A stretch of DNA of 48,364 nt from contig WLDE01000006.1 in the NCBI GenBank assembly GCA_009704985.1, forward strand, positions 1-48,364, in the 5' to 3' direction. Positions within the stretch are counted from its first letter, which is position 1. Each line of letters begins with the position of its first letter. Source of the DNA: Actinomycetota bacterium (lineage in GTDB: Bacteria; Actinomycetota; Acidimicrobiia; Acidimicrobiales; Ilumatobacteraceae). The position numbers were made by a program, and so were the translations under genes. A model generated the notes under the pieces. The model made no database searches, was not told where the DNA came from, and worked only from the letters and a program-made list of their open reading frames with translations. Below, one piece after another: positions 1 through 7,871 of this stretch.

Positions 1-114
1 GCCTCGCTGGCCGACCGGTGCGCCGACTTCGAGGAACACCGGCTCGATGCGCCGGCCCTGCTCGCCGCGGGCGACGCGGTGCGGACCCAGCTCGTCACCT
101 GGTCCGCGACCTGA
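1..114 (+). CDS. C-terminal end of an unidentified protein (partial)
   Basis: An open frame enters from the left edge and ends at a TGA at 112-114, giving 37 residues with composition typical of a real gene (alternating hydrophobic and charged residues, ending LVTWSAT). I do not recognise it. It converges with the response regulator that follows. No start is visible, and the call rests only on frame and codon use. Confidence 0.5.
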   Translation, partial: ASLADRCADFEEHRLDAPALLAAGDAVRTQLVTWSAT

Positions 115-177
115 CCGCCCGTCCGGGCGTTCACCGGCGGATCGCAGCGGTGAGTGTCGCGCCGCCTCGACGTTCGG

Positions 178-221
178 CCGGTGATCCGGCCGGTGATGCG
201 GCCGGTGATGCGGCCGGTGCG
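178..221. repeat. 12-bp tandem repeat
   Basis: Three consecutive near-perfect copies of a unit like GCCGGTGATGCG lie in the convergent gap between the partial gene and the response regulator. No function is evident; it may be a simple-sequence expansion. Confidence 0.6.
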
Positions 222-255
222 GTGACCGGGACCTCGACCGGTGCTGCCGGGACGG

Positions 256-936
256 TCAGGTGGTGATGCCGTAGCCGACGCCGCGCACGGTGCGCACGAC
301 GCTCTTCGCGCCCGGACGATCGATCTTCTTGCGGAGGTTCGCGACGTGGACGTCGACGACGTGATCGTCCGCGTACCAGTCCGGGCCCCACACGCGCTCG
401 AGCAACTGGGCCCGGGTGAAGACCACCTTCGGGCTCGCGCTCAGCGTGTCGAGCAGGTCGAACTCGATGCGCGTCAGATCGACGAGCTGGCCCGCGATCT
501 CGACCTCGCGTGCCTCCGGACGCACGGTCACGTGGCCCACCATGCGCTCGGCCGATGTCGTCTCCGCGACGCGCGGTCGCCGGAGCAGCGCTTCCACGCG
601 TGCGGCCAGCTCGCGGGGCGAGAACGGCTTGGTCACGTAGTCGTCGGCGCCGAGCTTGAAGCCGAGCAGCTTGTCGATCTCGTCGTCGCGGCCGGAGAGC
701 ACGAGGATGTAGGCGTTGGAGCGCTCGCGGATGGTGCGGCACAGGTCGAGGCCGTCGCCGTCGGGCAGCGTGAGATCGAGCACGATCAGGTCGGGCGCCG
801 TGGCGGCGAGGGCCTCCACTGCGTCGGCGATGGTGGTGGCGGTGCGTACCCGGTGGCCGCCCTTGCGCAGGATGGCCGTCACCATCTGGGCGAACTCGGG
901 GGCGTCTTCCACCACGAGGACGTCGGCTTCGCGCAC
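256..936 (-). CDS. OmpR/PhoB-family response regulator
   Basis: 226 aa, a DNA-binding two-component response regulator. The receiver domain spans residues 4-120, with acidic pocket E10/D11, phospho-acceptor D54, S81 and K103 in TKPF. A C-terminal winged helix (Trans_reg_C) covers about residues 130-224 and ends in the typical RTVRGVGYG signature. I chose the GTG at 936 because GGAGG lies 9 nt upstream and the length is normal for the family; an in-frame ATG at 975 would add 13 residues. No histidine kinase is visible next to it, so the cognate sensor is unknown; the partial gene at the left edge could be related but cannot be judged. Family assignment is secure, the regulon is not known. Confidence 0.93.
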   Translation of the reverse strand: MREADVLVVEDAPEFAQMVTAILRKGGHRVRTATTIADAVEALAATAPDLIVLDLTLPDGDGLDLCRTIRERSNAYILVLSGRDDEIDKLLGFKLGADDYVTKPFSPRELAARVEALLRRPRVAETTSAERMVGHVTVRPEAREVEIAGQLVDLTRIEFDLLDTLSASPKVVFTRAQLLERVWGPDWYADDHVVDVHVANLRKKIDRPGAKSVVRTVRGVGYGITT

Positions 937-1148
937 GGGCGCGAACCTCCCTGTGGTGCCTCCGGCTACCGGCATGGTGCTCGGTGCCGCGCTCGTGACG
1001 GACGGGGCGGTCTCCACGGGAGATGATCGTCCGGTGCGGCGCCGGTGCCGCAGGGGTCCGCCGAGGTGGCTCGCGCGCTCCGTGGTCGACCACCGCGTGA
1101 CGACGTACGTCACGTCCCGTTTCGTGGCTCCGCTCCCGGGACCACACC

Positions 1149-1154
1149 TAGCCT
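1149..1154 (+). promoter_or_regulatory. -10 hexamer TAGCCT, leaderless promoter
   Basis: The hexamer ends 8 nt before the ATG at 1163, so transcription would begin at or next to the start codon. No Shine-Dalgarno is present. Confidence 0.55.
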
Positions 1155-1162
1155 CGGCGGTC

Positions 1163-2608
1163 ATGCGTGTCGCGGTGGTCGGCGGTGGTGTCTCGGGGCT
1201 GGGGTCCGCGCTCGCGTTGGCGAGGCAGGGCCACGACGTGGAGGTGTTCGAGCGTGACGACACGCCGATGCCCGCCACGGCCGACGCTGCGTTCGACTGG
1301 GATCGCCGTGGGGCACCGCAGGTGCGCCACAGCCACGCGTTCCTCGCCCGTCTCCGCAACATGCTGCGCGACGACTACCCCGACCTCCTGGAGGGCGTGC
1401 TCGCCCAGGGAGCGACGGAGATGCGCTTCGGCGACGACCTGCCGCCCACGCTCACCGGCTTCGTCCGCGAACCGGGCGACGACGACCTGGTGATGCTCGC
1501 CTGCCGCCGCACCACCTTCGAGTGGGTGCTGCGCCGCGCTGCGCTCGGCGAGGGACGGGTGACGTTCCGTTCCGGCGTGGCCGTCGACGGACTCGTCCGT
1601 GCCGACGAGCCGGGCCGGCCCCGCGTGGTCGGGGTGCGCCTCGCCGGCGGTGGCACGGTGGACGCTGACCTCGTCGTCGCGAGCGGTGGCCGTCGCAGCG
1701 TGGTGCCGGAGTGGCTCGAGCAGATCGGCGCACCGCCCGTGCGCGAGGACGTCGAGGACACCGGCATCGTCTACTACTCGCGGTTCTACCGGCTGCGCCC
1801 GGGTGAGTCGTACCCGCCGCGCACCGGCCCGATCGGCGGCGACCTCGGCTACCTGAAGTACGGCGTGTTCGTGGGGGACAACGGAACGTTCTCCGTCACC
1901 CTCGCCACCCCGGTCGACGACGAGCAGCTCCGACGGCTCCTCACCGATCCCGATGTGTTCGACACGACGGCACGGAACCTCGTCGCGACCGCGCCGTGGC
2001 TCGACGGGCGAGCCGAGCCGATCACCGGCGTGCACGCGATGGCGGGCCTGCTCAACCGCTGGCGCGAGTACGTCGTGGACGGCGAGCCGGTCGCGACCGG
2101 CCTCGTGCCCGTCGGCGACGCCGTGCTCTGCACCAACCCGCTCTACGGCCGGGGGTGCAGCACCGCGTTCTGGGGTGCGCACCTGTTGGCGCGCGCAGTG
2201 GAGGCGTTCGGTGACGACACCCGCGAGGTCGCGCTCGCGTACGACGCGTCGCTGCGGTCCGAGATCCACCCGTGGTACCGCGCCGGTGTCGAGCAGGACG
2301 CCGAGGCGCGACGCGTGGCCGAGGCGATCCTCGCCGGTCGCGACCCCGACGCCGACGCGAACGACCCGCGCACGTTCATGCGCGGCGTCTTCCGCGACGG
2401 TCTGCTCCCGGCGATGCGCACCGATGCCGTGGTGCTGCGGGCGTTCTTCCGCAGCTTCAACCTGCTCGAGCGTCCCGATGCGATGGCCACCAACGCCGAC
2501 GTCGGCGCCCGCGTGCTCGCCGTGTGGCAGATGCGCGACCAGCGCCCGCCCGAGCAGCCGCTCGGTCCGCGCCACCGCAGCGACCTCCTGGACCTGATCG
2601 CCGCCTGA
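1163..2608 (+). CDS. FAD-dependent monooxygenase / oxidoreductase
   Basis: 481 aa. The N terminus carries a Rossmann dinucleotide-binding loop (GGGVSGLG, residues 7-14) followed by the FAD-ribose acidic residue in VEVFERD. Further along is a G-PQVRHSH segment typical of the geranylgeranyl-reductase / squalene-epoxidase-like flavoprotein group, and a C-terminal VGDA motif (about residue 317) that contacts the flavin ribityl chain. It probably hydroxylates or epoxidises a hydrophobic small molecule; the substrate cannot be read from sequence. The gene stands alone, divergent from the response regulator across 226 bp. The start is supported by a leaderless-type TAGCCT box 8 nt upstream. Confidence 0.85.
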   Translation: MRVAVVGGGVSGLGSALALARQGHDVEVFERDDTPMPATADAAFDWDRRGAPQVRHSHAFLARLRNMLRDDYPDLLEGVLAQGATEMRFGDDLPPTLTGFVREPGDDDLVMLACRRTTFEWVLRRAALGEGRVTFRSGVAVDGLVRADEPGRPRVVGVRLAGGGTVDADLVVASGGRRSVVPEWLEQIGAPPVREDVEDTGIVYYSRFYRLRPGESYPPRTGPIGGDLGYLKYGVFVGDNGTFSVTLATPVDDEQLRRLLTDPDVFDTTARNLVATAPWLDGRAEPITGVHAMAGLLNRWREYVVDGEPVATGLVPVGDAVLCTNPLYGRGCSTAFWGAHLLARAVEAFGDDTREVALAYDASLRSEIHPWYRAGVEQDAEARRVAEAILAGRDPDADANDPRTFMRGVFRDGLLPAMRTDAVVLRAFFRSFNLLERPDAMATNADVGARVLAVWQMRDQRPPEQPLGPRHRSDLLDLIAA

Positions 2609-2647
2609 CGCGAGCGCCGGTCCGGCGCCGGTCGGGCCGTGGACGCG

Positions 2648-3484
2648 TCAGTCGACGGCCTCCTCCACTGCGTCCTCCACCGCGTCCTCCACTGCGTCGA
2701 CGGCCTCGTCACCCACCCGGTCGAGCGCGTCGCGGGTGGCCACCACCCCCGGCATCCCCACCAGCAGGGTGTCCTCCACGGAGCTGTCGTCGATGACGAG
2801 CCAGATGATCACGCCGACGATCGCACCGACGAGCGGGAACAGGACGAACGCCCACAGCTGCTCGAGCGCTCCCGTGTCGGGATCGGCGAAGAGCGCCGTC
2901 GCGATGCTGCGCGCCGGGTTCACCGAGGTGTTGTCGACCGGGATCGCCACGAGGTGCACGAGGGTGAGCGTGACGCCGACGACCAGGCCGCCCATGCCGG
3001 CCGGGATCCGGCCGCCGGTCGACGCGGCGAGCACGACCACCACGAGCAACGCGGTGAGCACGATCTCCACGACGATGGCCGAGCCGAGCCCGGCGTACTG
3101 ACCCGACCAGAGGTTCGCCGCGAACTGCCCGCGTTCGAAGTCGTCGCGTCCGCTGGCGATGCCGAACACGATCGCGGCTCCCGCCACGCCTCCGATCAGC
3201 TGGCCGATCACCGCGAACACCGCGTGGGTGGCGGTGACCTTGCGGCTCACGAGCAGGGCGAGCGTGACGGCGGGGTTGATGTGGCAGCCCGACACCGGCC
3301 CGATCACGTACGCCATGATCATGAGCGACAGGCCGAACGCGACGCTGATGCCGAGCAGGCCGACGCCCGGGGCGAGGATCGCGGTGCCGGGTCCGCCGAT
3401 CACGAGCACGGCGGTACCGAACAGCTCGGCCGCGAGCACGCGGCCGTGGTTCGCGCGCGGGTTCCCTGGTGTGCTGGCAGGCAT
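2648..3484 (-). CDS. Aquaporin / MIP-family channel
   Basis: 278 aa integral membrane channel for water or small neutral solutes. Both half-helix NPA signatures are present (HINPAVT near residue 69 and SVNPARS near residue 186), with six hydrophobic segments arranged around them. The arginine after the second NPA is the usual selectivity-filter residue. The C-terminal tail is unusual: a negatively charged run of about 16 residues built from a DAVE repeat, encoded by 12-bp DNA repeats at about 2648-2700, which probably forms a cytoplasmic amphipathic helix. It converges with the FAD monooxygenase. A TAGGGT box (3491-3496, minus strand) lies 6 nt from the ATG, suggesting a leaderless message. 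Whether it is AqpZ-like or GlpF-like is not decided. Confidence 0.92.
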   Translation of the reverse strand: MPASTPGNPRANHGRVLAAELFGTAVLVIGGPGTAILAPGVGLLGISVAFGLSLMIMAYVIGPVSGCHINPAVTLALLVSRKVTATHAVFAVIGQLIGGVAGAAIVFGIASGRDDFERGQFAANLWSGQYAGLGSAIVVEIVLTALLVVVVLAASTGGRIPAGMGGLVVGVTLTLVHLVAIPVDNTSVNPARSIATALFADPDTGALEQLWAFVLFPLVGAIVGVIIWLVIDDSSVEDTLLVGMPGVVATRDALDRVGDEAVDAVEDAVEDAVEEAVD

Positions 3485-3490
3485 GCCGTC

Positions 3491-3496
3491 ACCCTA
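3491..3496 (-). promoter_or_regulatory. -10 hexamer TAGGGT for the aquaporin gene
   Basis: Lies 6 nt before the ATG at 3484, indicating leaderless transcription. Confidence 0.5.
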
Positions 3497-3561
3497 TGCG
3501 GCTGGTTCCACCCGCCCGGACGAGCGCCCGAGCGAGCGCGCGGACGAGCGGTCGGCGGCGG

Positions 3562-3567
3562 TACCGT
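3562..3567 (+). promoter_or_regulatory. -10 hexamer TACCGT for fdhD
   Basis: Ends 6 nt before the GTG at 3574; no Shine-Dalgarno. It supports that start. Confidence 0.5.
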
Positions 3568-3573
3568 CACGGT

Positions 3574-4413
3574 GTGGCTCCGCGGCGGCGCACCGACACC
3601 CATCTGGTCACCCGCGTCGATGCCGGTGGCGCCCGCCGATCGCCCGACGAGCTGATCGTGGAGGAGCCGATGACGATCCAGCTCGACGGTCACCGGGTGG
3701 CCACCACGATGCGCACGCCCGGTCACGACTACGAACTCGCGGCGGGCTTCTGCCACACCGACGGTCTGCTGGGTGGCGCCACGATCCTCGGCGTGCGGTA
3801 CTGCGCCGACGGCGCGGCGAGCCAGAGCGAGTTCAACGTGGTGACGGTGGAGACCGGTGGGCGTGCGCCGGTGCCGACGCCCCGGCTCGGCAACACCACG
3901 TCGAGTTGCGGCCTGTGCGGCAACGAGGCGATCGACCAGCTGTGCGAGGTGCTCGCACCGTTGCCCGACACCGACCCGATCCCGCTCGGCGTGCTCGCGG
4001 CGATGCCCGAGTCCGTGCTCGGCAGCCAGGGGCTGTTCTCGGCCACGGGCGCGGTGCACGCGGCGGCGGCGTTCTCGCCCGAGGGCGAGGTGCTGCTCAC
4101 CCGCGAGGACGTCGGGCGCCACAACGCCGTCGACAAGGTGATCGGACGGATGCTGCTCGATCGGAAGCTGCCGGCCACCGGTCTCGGGCTGTTCGTCAGC
4201 GGCCGCGCGAGCTTCGAGCTGGTGCAGAAGGCCTGGGCCGCGGGGTTCTCCACGCTGGTCGCGGTGAGCGCCCCGACGAGCCTGGCCGTCCAGACCGCCC
4301 GGCGTGCCGGGCTGCGCCTGGTGGGCTTCACCCGCGGCGACCGGCTCAACGTGTACGCGCCCGAGCGCATCACGGACGACCCGCGGTGGGGTTCGCTGGC
4401 CGACGGCTCCTAG
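3574..4413 (+). CDS. fdhD: FdhD, formate dehydrogenase sulfur carrier
   Basis: 279 aa, the usual length. FdhD receives sulfur from a cysteine desulfurase and transfers it to the molybdenum/bis-MGD cofactor of formate dehydrogenases. The diagnostic CGLCG motif (C112, C115) is present. So are the early VEEPMTIQLDG segment, the DVGRHNAVDK motif and the C-terminal SGRASFE...AP(T)SLAV...GF-RG-R-N-Y blocks. GTG 3574 is the first start that gives the normal N terminus. No formate dehydrogenase subunit is in the window, so its client lies elsewhere. The TAG stop at 4411-4413 is also the first half of the hemQ -10 box. Confidence 0.95.
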   Translation: MAPRRRTDTHLVTRVDAGGARRSPDELIVEEPMTIQLDGHRVATTMRTPGHDYELAAGFCHTDGLLGGATILGVRYCADGAASQSEFNVVTVETGGRAPVPTPRLGNTTSSCGLCGNEAIDQLCEVLAPLPDTDPIPLGVLAAMPESVLGSQGLFSATGAVHAAAAFSPEGEVLLTREDVGRHNAVDKVIGRMLLDRKLPATGLGLFVSGRASFELVQKAWAAGFSTLVAVSAPTSLAVQTARRAGLRLVGFTRGDRLNVYAPERITDDPRWGSLADGS

Positions 4414-4416
4414 CCT
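4411..4416 (+). promoter_or_regulatory. -10 hexamer TAGCCT for hemQ, overlapping the fdhD stop codon
   Basis: The TAG of the box is the fdhD stop. The box ends 6 nt before the ATG at 4423, so hemQ can have its own leaderless promoter despite being 9 nt from fdhD. Confidence 0.5.
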
Positions 4417-4422
4417 GGTGCC

Positions 4423-5115
4423 ATGAGCGACGCTGCCAGCGCACCCGTGTCCCCGAGCACCGGACTCGGGGTGCTCCACCTGTTCTGCAAGCCCACCCCG
4501 CTCTTCGACGGCGAGGCGCTCGTCGCCGCGGTGAAGGCCGCCGAGACCGCAGGATGCATGGTGGTCACCGTTGCGATGCTCGGCCACAAGGCCGACGTCG
4601 CGGTGATGGCGATGCACGCCGACCTCCGCCAGTTGCGTGCGTTGCAGACCGGTGTGCAGCGCTCCGGCCTCGAGGTCGTCGACAGCTACGTGAGTCTCAC
4701 GGAGTCGAGCGAGTACGCGCAGGGCCTCCCGCAGGAGATGATCGACGCCCGGCTGTACCCCACCATCCCGCCGCAGAGCAAGGACATGCCGGCGTGGTGC
4801 TTCTATCCGATGAGCAAGAAGCGCGAGGCGCACGCGAACTGGTTCACGTTGCCCTACGACCAGCGCAAGCACCTCATGCACGAGCACGGCACGAGCGGCC
4901 GCAAGTTCGCCGGCCGCATCGTGCAGTACGTCACCGGCTCGACCGGTCTCGACGACTTCGAGTGGGGCGTCACTCTGTTCGCCGTGCACCCCGACGACCT
5001 CAAGGAGGTCGTGTACACGATGCGCTTCGACGAGGCGTCGGCGCTGTACGGCGAGTTCGGCGCCTTCTACACCGGCATCGTCACGCCGGTCGAGCAGCTG
5101 GTGTCCCAGATCTGA
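4423..5115 (+). CDS. hemQ: Coproheme decarboxylase (chlorite-dismutase family)
   Basis: 230 aa. HemQ/ChdC oxidatively decarboxylates two propionates of iron-coproporphyrin III to make protoheme b, the last step of the coproporphyrin-dependent heme pathway in monoderm bacteria. The sequence has the family blocks YPMSKKR (about 128-134), an NWF-LP segment, the proximal heme histidine region HEHG (H155) followed by GRKFAGR, and the C-terminal DDFEWGVTLFAV...VVYTMRFDE signature. This is the shorter actinobacterial form. It follows fdhD by 9 nt on the same strand but has its own -10 box. It converges with the lipoprotein gene. Confidence 0.93.
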   Translation: MSDAASAPVSPSTGLGVLHLFCKPTPLFDGEALVAAVKAAETAGCMVVTVAMLGHKADVAVMAMHADLRQLRALQTGVQRSGLEVVDSYVSLTESSEYAQGLPQEMIDARLYPTIPPQSKDMPAWCFYPMSKKREAHANWFTLPYDQRKHLMHEHGTSGRKFAGRIVQYVTGSTGLDDFEWGVTLFAVHPDDLKEVVYTMRFDEASALYGEFGAFYTGIVTPVEQLVSQI

Positions 5116-5151
5116 CCTGCGCGGCTCGGGGTCGGGTCGGGTCGGGTCGGG

Positions 5152-6411
5152 TCAGCGGAGCACGCGCACGGCGGTCGTACGGTCGGTGACGTCGAGGCCG
5201 TCCTCGAACCGGTAGGTGTCGAACAGGCCGACGCCCGGATCGCCGTCACGTTCGATCTGCAGCTCACCGGTCGGCCCGTCGTAGTCGATGCCGCGTCCGG
5301 CGCGTAGCTGCTCGATGCACGACCGGTAGGTGCTGCAGGGGGTGCCGCCCGACGTCGTGGGCACCACGAGCTCGGCCATCGATCGACCGTCGATCGAGGG
5401 TGCCTGCTCGGCGGCGAGCGCGATCACGTTGAAGCAGTCGTACGCGTTCGCGGCGAAGAGCCGCCACCCGTCGGGGTTGCTCGAGGTGGTCGACGCGTCG
5501 ACGCTCGACCGCGGTGACACGCCGCGCATGATCGCGAGGACCTCGTCGGGCAGGCGGCGGTAGGTGTTGCCCGTGCTGGGGACGCGCATCGAGTCGTTCA
5601 TCCAGATGCTGGTCTGCACGTCGGGGTCGAGCACCTCGGCGAGCGACTGCACCAGGCGCGGGCCGGCCTCGGGATCGCCGACGATGCCGATCGTCGGCGC
5701 ACCGGTCGCGACGATCCGGGCCGCGACGCCGGAGTAGTCGGGCTCGGCCGGGTCGAATCTCACGAGGGTGGGCGCGGGCGCACCTCGGGTCGCGAGCTCT
5801 CGGCCGACGGCCTCGGCGTAGCGTTCGCCGTACGCGTCGCCGACGTACGCGAGCACGATCGCCGTGCCCGTGCTGTCGAGCTGGCGTGCGAGCGCGCGGG
5901 CCTGCATCGAGTCGGACGGGACGGTGCGGATGAAGAGCGGACGGGTGTCGGGGAACTCGTCCAGGGCCATCGTGCTCGCGGTGGGCGAGCAGGTGAGCAC
6001 CTCCTGATCGACCAGCGCCGGCACGAGCCGTTCGGCCAGCAACGACGACGCCGGCCCGATCACGGCGTCGACCTCCGTCGGGAAGAGGAGGTCGACCGGC
6101 GGGATCGCACCTCCGAGCGTGGCCTCGTCGATCACGACGACGTCGACCTCACGTTCGTTCACCCCGAGGCCGGCGATCTCGGACTCGGCGCGCTCGATCG
6201 CGTCGAGCATCGACGTGCCGAGCTGGCTGCCCGTCCCCGTGAGGGGCAGGACCACGCCGATGCGCAGTTGACCGTCAGGGGTGGAGCGATCATCGACCAC
6301 GGTGACCGCGACGTCGGAGGTGGTGGGGGCGGATGCAGCGTCGTCGGTGCAGGCCGCGGCCAGCACGACCAGGGTGAGCGCGGCGACCGTCGGACCGAGG
6401 GGACGCGTCAC
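5152..6411 (-). CDS. Periplasmic-binding (Leu/Ile/Val-type) lipoprotein
   Basis: 419 aa, type I periplasmic-binding fold as in branched-chain amino-acid or amide ABC transporters. The N terminus is a lipoprotein signal with a lipobox LAAAC (Cys near 21), then a low-complexity Thr/Asp linker. The mature protein begins RIGVVLPLTGTGSQLG, the usual ligand-binding start, and alternates beta-alpha units with an IGPASS loop and a late paired-cysteine region. Its transport partners are not in the window, so it could be an orphan binding protein or a sensor. The GTG start at 6411 shares bases with the TGA of a 13-codon upstream ORF (GTGA overlap), suggesting coupled translation. Confidence 0.85.
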   Translation of the reverse strand: MTRPLGPTVAALTLVVLAAACTDDAASAPTTSDVAVTVVDDRSTPDGQLRIGVVLPLTGTGSQLGTSMLDAIERAESEIAGLGVNEREVDVVVIDEATLGGAIPPVDLLFPTEVDAVIGPASSLLAERLVPALVDQEVLTCSPTASTMALDEFPDTRPLFIRTVPSDSMQARALARQLDSTGTAIVLAYVGDAYGERYAEAVGRELATRGAPAPTLVRFDPAEPDYSGVAARIVATGAPTIGIVGDPEAGPRLVQSLAEVLDPDVQTSIWMNDSMRVPSTGNTYRRLPDEVLAIMRGVSPRSSVDASTTSSNPDGWRLFAANAYDCFNVIALAAEQAPSIDGRSMAELVVPTTSGGTPCSTYRSCIEQLRAGRGIDYDGPTGELQIERDGDPGVGLFDTYRFEDGLDVTDRTTAVRVLR

Positions 6412-6449
6412 CGCGCGGAACCGCCGATGTCCCGTCGCCGCTGCGCCAT
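6408..6449 (-). CDS. Leaderless 13-codon upstream ORF
   Basis: ATG at 6447-6449, 13 codons (M-A-Q-R-R-R-D-I-G-G-S-A-R), stop TGA at 6408-6410. The stop overlaps the GTG start of the lipoprotein gene. A TAGACT -10 box ends 7 nt before its ATG, so this would be the first codon of a leaderless mRNA and the lipoprotein would be translated by termination-reinitiation. The arginine cluster near the start could make elongation rate matter. No homologue was looked for. Confidence 0.5.
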   Translation of the reverse strand: MAQRRRDIGGSAR

Positions 6450-6456
6450 GGATCGG

Positions 6457-6462
6457 AGTCTA
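6457..6462 (-). promoter_or_regulatory. -10 hexamer TAGACT placing the TSS on the upstream-ORF ATG
   Basis: Seven nt separate it from the ATG at 6449. It is 46 nt from the lipoprotein GTG, so it fits the upstream ORF as the leaderless start. Confidence 0.5.
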
Positions 6463-6488
6463 GGAAGCGGGACCGTCGCCGGCGCCGG

Positions 6489-6989
6489 TCACCAGTGGAG
6501 GGTGCCCGCCGACCCCTTGAACGGTCCGACCACGCGGCTCGTGATCCAGCCGCCGTAGAACATGCCCGGGTTGGGCGCCACCCGCTCGTCGTCGACCCAG
6601 CACTCGTCGAGCACCTGCGCGTAGAAGGCGAGGTGGCCGGCGATCGCCCGGTACGCGGGCACCGGGTCGTCGTAGCTCCAGGCCGCCTCCCGGATGCGCC
6701 GGTCGTCGCCCAGGTCGAGGTCCCAGTAGCTGGCGACGCCCTTCCACTCGCACATCGTGCGGCGGGAGGTGCGGACGAGGCATGACAGGTCGACGTCGTC
6801 GGGCGGCAGGTAGTAGGCGGGCGGTTGGCTCGTCTCGAGCACCCGGATCGCTCGGGTGGTGTCGGCGATCACCCGTCCGCCGTGCACCACCCGGATGCGA
6901 TCGGTGCTCGGCACCGCTGCCGGCGGGCGTGGGTAGTCCCACACGCTCTCCTGCCCTGGTCCGGGTTCGATCCGCTCCGGTCGTCGCAT
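6489..6989 (-). CDS. DUF427 family protein
   Basis: 166 aa. It matches the DUF427 pattern: VHGGRVIADTTRAIRVLETSQPPAYYLPPDD early, then C--R--R-T-CEWKG-ASYWD in the middle, and PGMFYGGWITS-V-GPFKG near the end. Family members are small single-domain proteins of unknown biochemical role, common in actinobacteria. The ATG at 6989 gives the expected length; no clear Shine-Dalgarno or -10 is seen close to it. It is divergent from the Nudix gene across 153 bp that contain a short GCTGGCGTCGT duplication. Confidence 0.85.
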   Translation of the reverse strand: MRRPERIEPGPGQESVWDYPRPPAAVPSTDRIRVVHGGRVIADTTRAIRVLETSQPPAYYLPPDDVDLSCLVRTSRRTMCEWKGVASYWDLDLGDDRRIREAAWSYDDPVPAYRAIAGHLAFYAQVLDECWVDDERVAPNPGMFYGGWITSRVVGPFKGSAGTLHW

Positions 6990-7129
6990 GCGACGTGCAT
7001 ACGGCGCCGACGCCGGACCGGATGACGCCGTGTCGTGCACGCGTGCGGAGCGGCGTCGTGCTGGCGTCGTGCTGGCGTCGCGGCGGCAGATCTCCCGGTC
7101 GCGACACGACCGGGTGCAAACGCGTGACC

Positions 7130-7135
7130 TAGGGT
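7130..7135 (+). promoter_or_regulatory. -10 hexamer TAGGGT for the Nudix gene
   Basis: Ends 7 nt before the GTG at 7143. Confidence 0.5.
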
Positions 7136-7142
7136 CCGGGCC

Positions 7143-7847
7143 GTGAGCGACGCCGCCGGCCCGCCGGACTTCACCCGCGACCTCGTGCGCTGGAGCGAGA
7201 CCCTCGCTGCGATCGCCCGTACCGGTCTCGGCTTCACGCAGAACCTCTACGAGCAGGAGCGATTCGAGGAGGTGCTGCACGTCGCCGCCGACATCAAGGC
7301 GGCGGCCGACGACGCACTCGAGGTTCGACGCGAGCAGGACCACTTCGTGCAGGAGTGGCTCGACAACGTCGGCGAGGGTGTGCCGGGGTACGTGACGCCG
7401 AAGGTGGCCGTCGGCGCGATCGTCGGCAACGACGACGGCGAGTTGCTGCTCGTGCAGCGCGCCGACAGCGGCATCTGGCTCTACCCGACGGGGTGGGCCG
7501 ATGTGGGCTACTCGCCCGCCGAGGTGGCGGTCAAGGAGGTCGCCGAGGAGACCGGCGTGCTGTGCGAACCGGTGCAGCTGCTCTCCGTGATCGACGGCCA
7601 ACGCATGGGGTTCACCCGTTTCGGGATGTACATGCTGCTGTTCCACTGCCGCGCAGTGGGCGGCGAGCTCGCCGGACACCCGCTCGAGACGTCGGGCGTG
7701 GGGTGGTTCTCACGCGATGCGCTGCCCGCGGCCACGGCGGGCGCGGGGTGGTGGGGGCCGATGGCCTTCGCGGCGATCGACGGGGCGCAGCTCCCGGCCG
7801 TGTTCGACCCGGTGCGCGAACCCGTCTGGCGCGGCGACCACACCTGA
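7143..7847 (+). CDS. Nudix hydrolase with Nudix_N-type N-terminal domain
   Basis: 234 aa. Residues 10-75 resemble the alpha-helical domain that precedes the catalytic domain in YjhB-like Nudix enzymes (Nudix_N). The Nudix domain runs from about 82 to 215. The Nudix box is recognisable as GWADVGYSPAEVAVKEVAEE plus TG. It departs from GX5EX7REUXEEXGU: the first Glu is Tyr and the Arg is Lys, while the metal-binding E-x-x-EE part is kept. Homologues of this subtype normally read ADVGES. It may hydrolyse an ADP-sugar or similar nucleoside diphosphate, or have altered activity. GTG start is leaderless by the TAGGGT box. Confidence 0.88.
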   Translation: MSDAAGPPDFTRDLVRWSETLAAIARTGLGFTQNLYEQERFEEVLHVAADIKAAADDALEVRREQDHFVQEWLDNVGEGVPGYVTPKVAVGAIVGNDDGELLLVQRADSGIWLYPTGWADVGYSPAEVAVKEVAEETGVLCEPVQLLSVIDGQRMGFTRFGMYMLLFHCRAVGGELAGHPLETSGVGWFSRDALPAATAGAGWWGPMAFAAIDGAQLPAVFDPVREPVWRGDHT

Positions 7848-7871
7848 CCGCTCGGAACGCGCGACCGACTC

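Noticed and set aside
131..1147. Long minus-strand ORF across the response regulator region
   Set aside because: Arg/Pro/Ala-rich shadow in the wrong frame of a high-GC gene; the real regulator occupies another frame.
5129..5153. GGGTC repeat run at the hemQ-lipoprotein junction
   Set aside because: Five short units in a convergent gap; simple repeat with no further structure.
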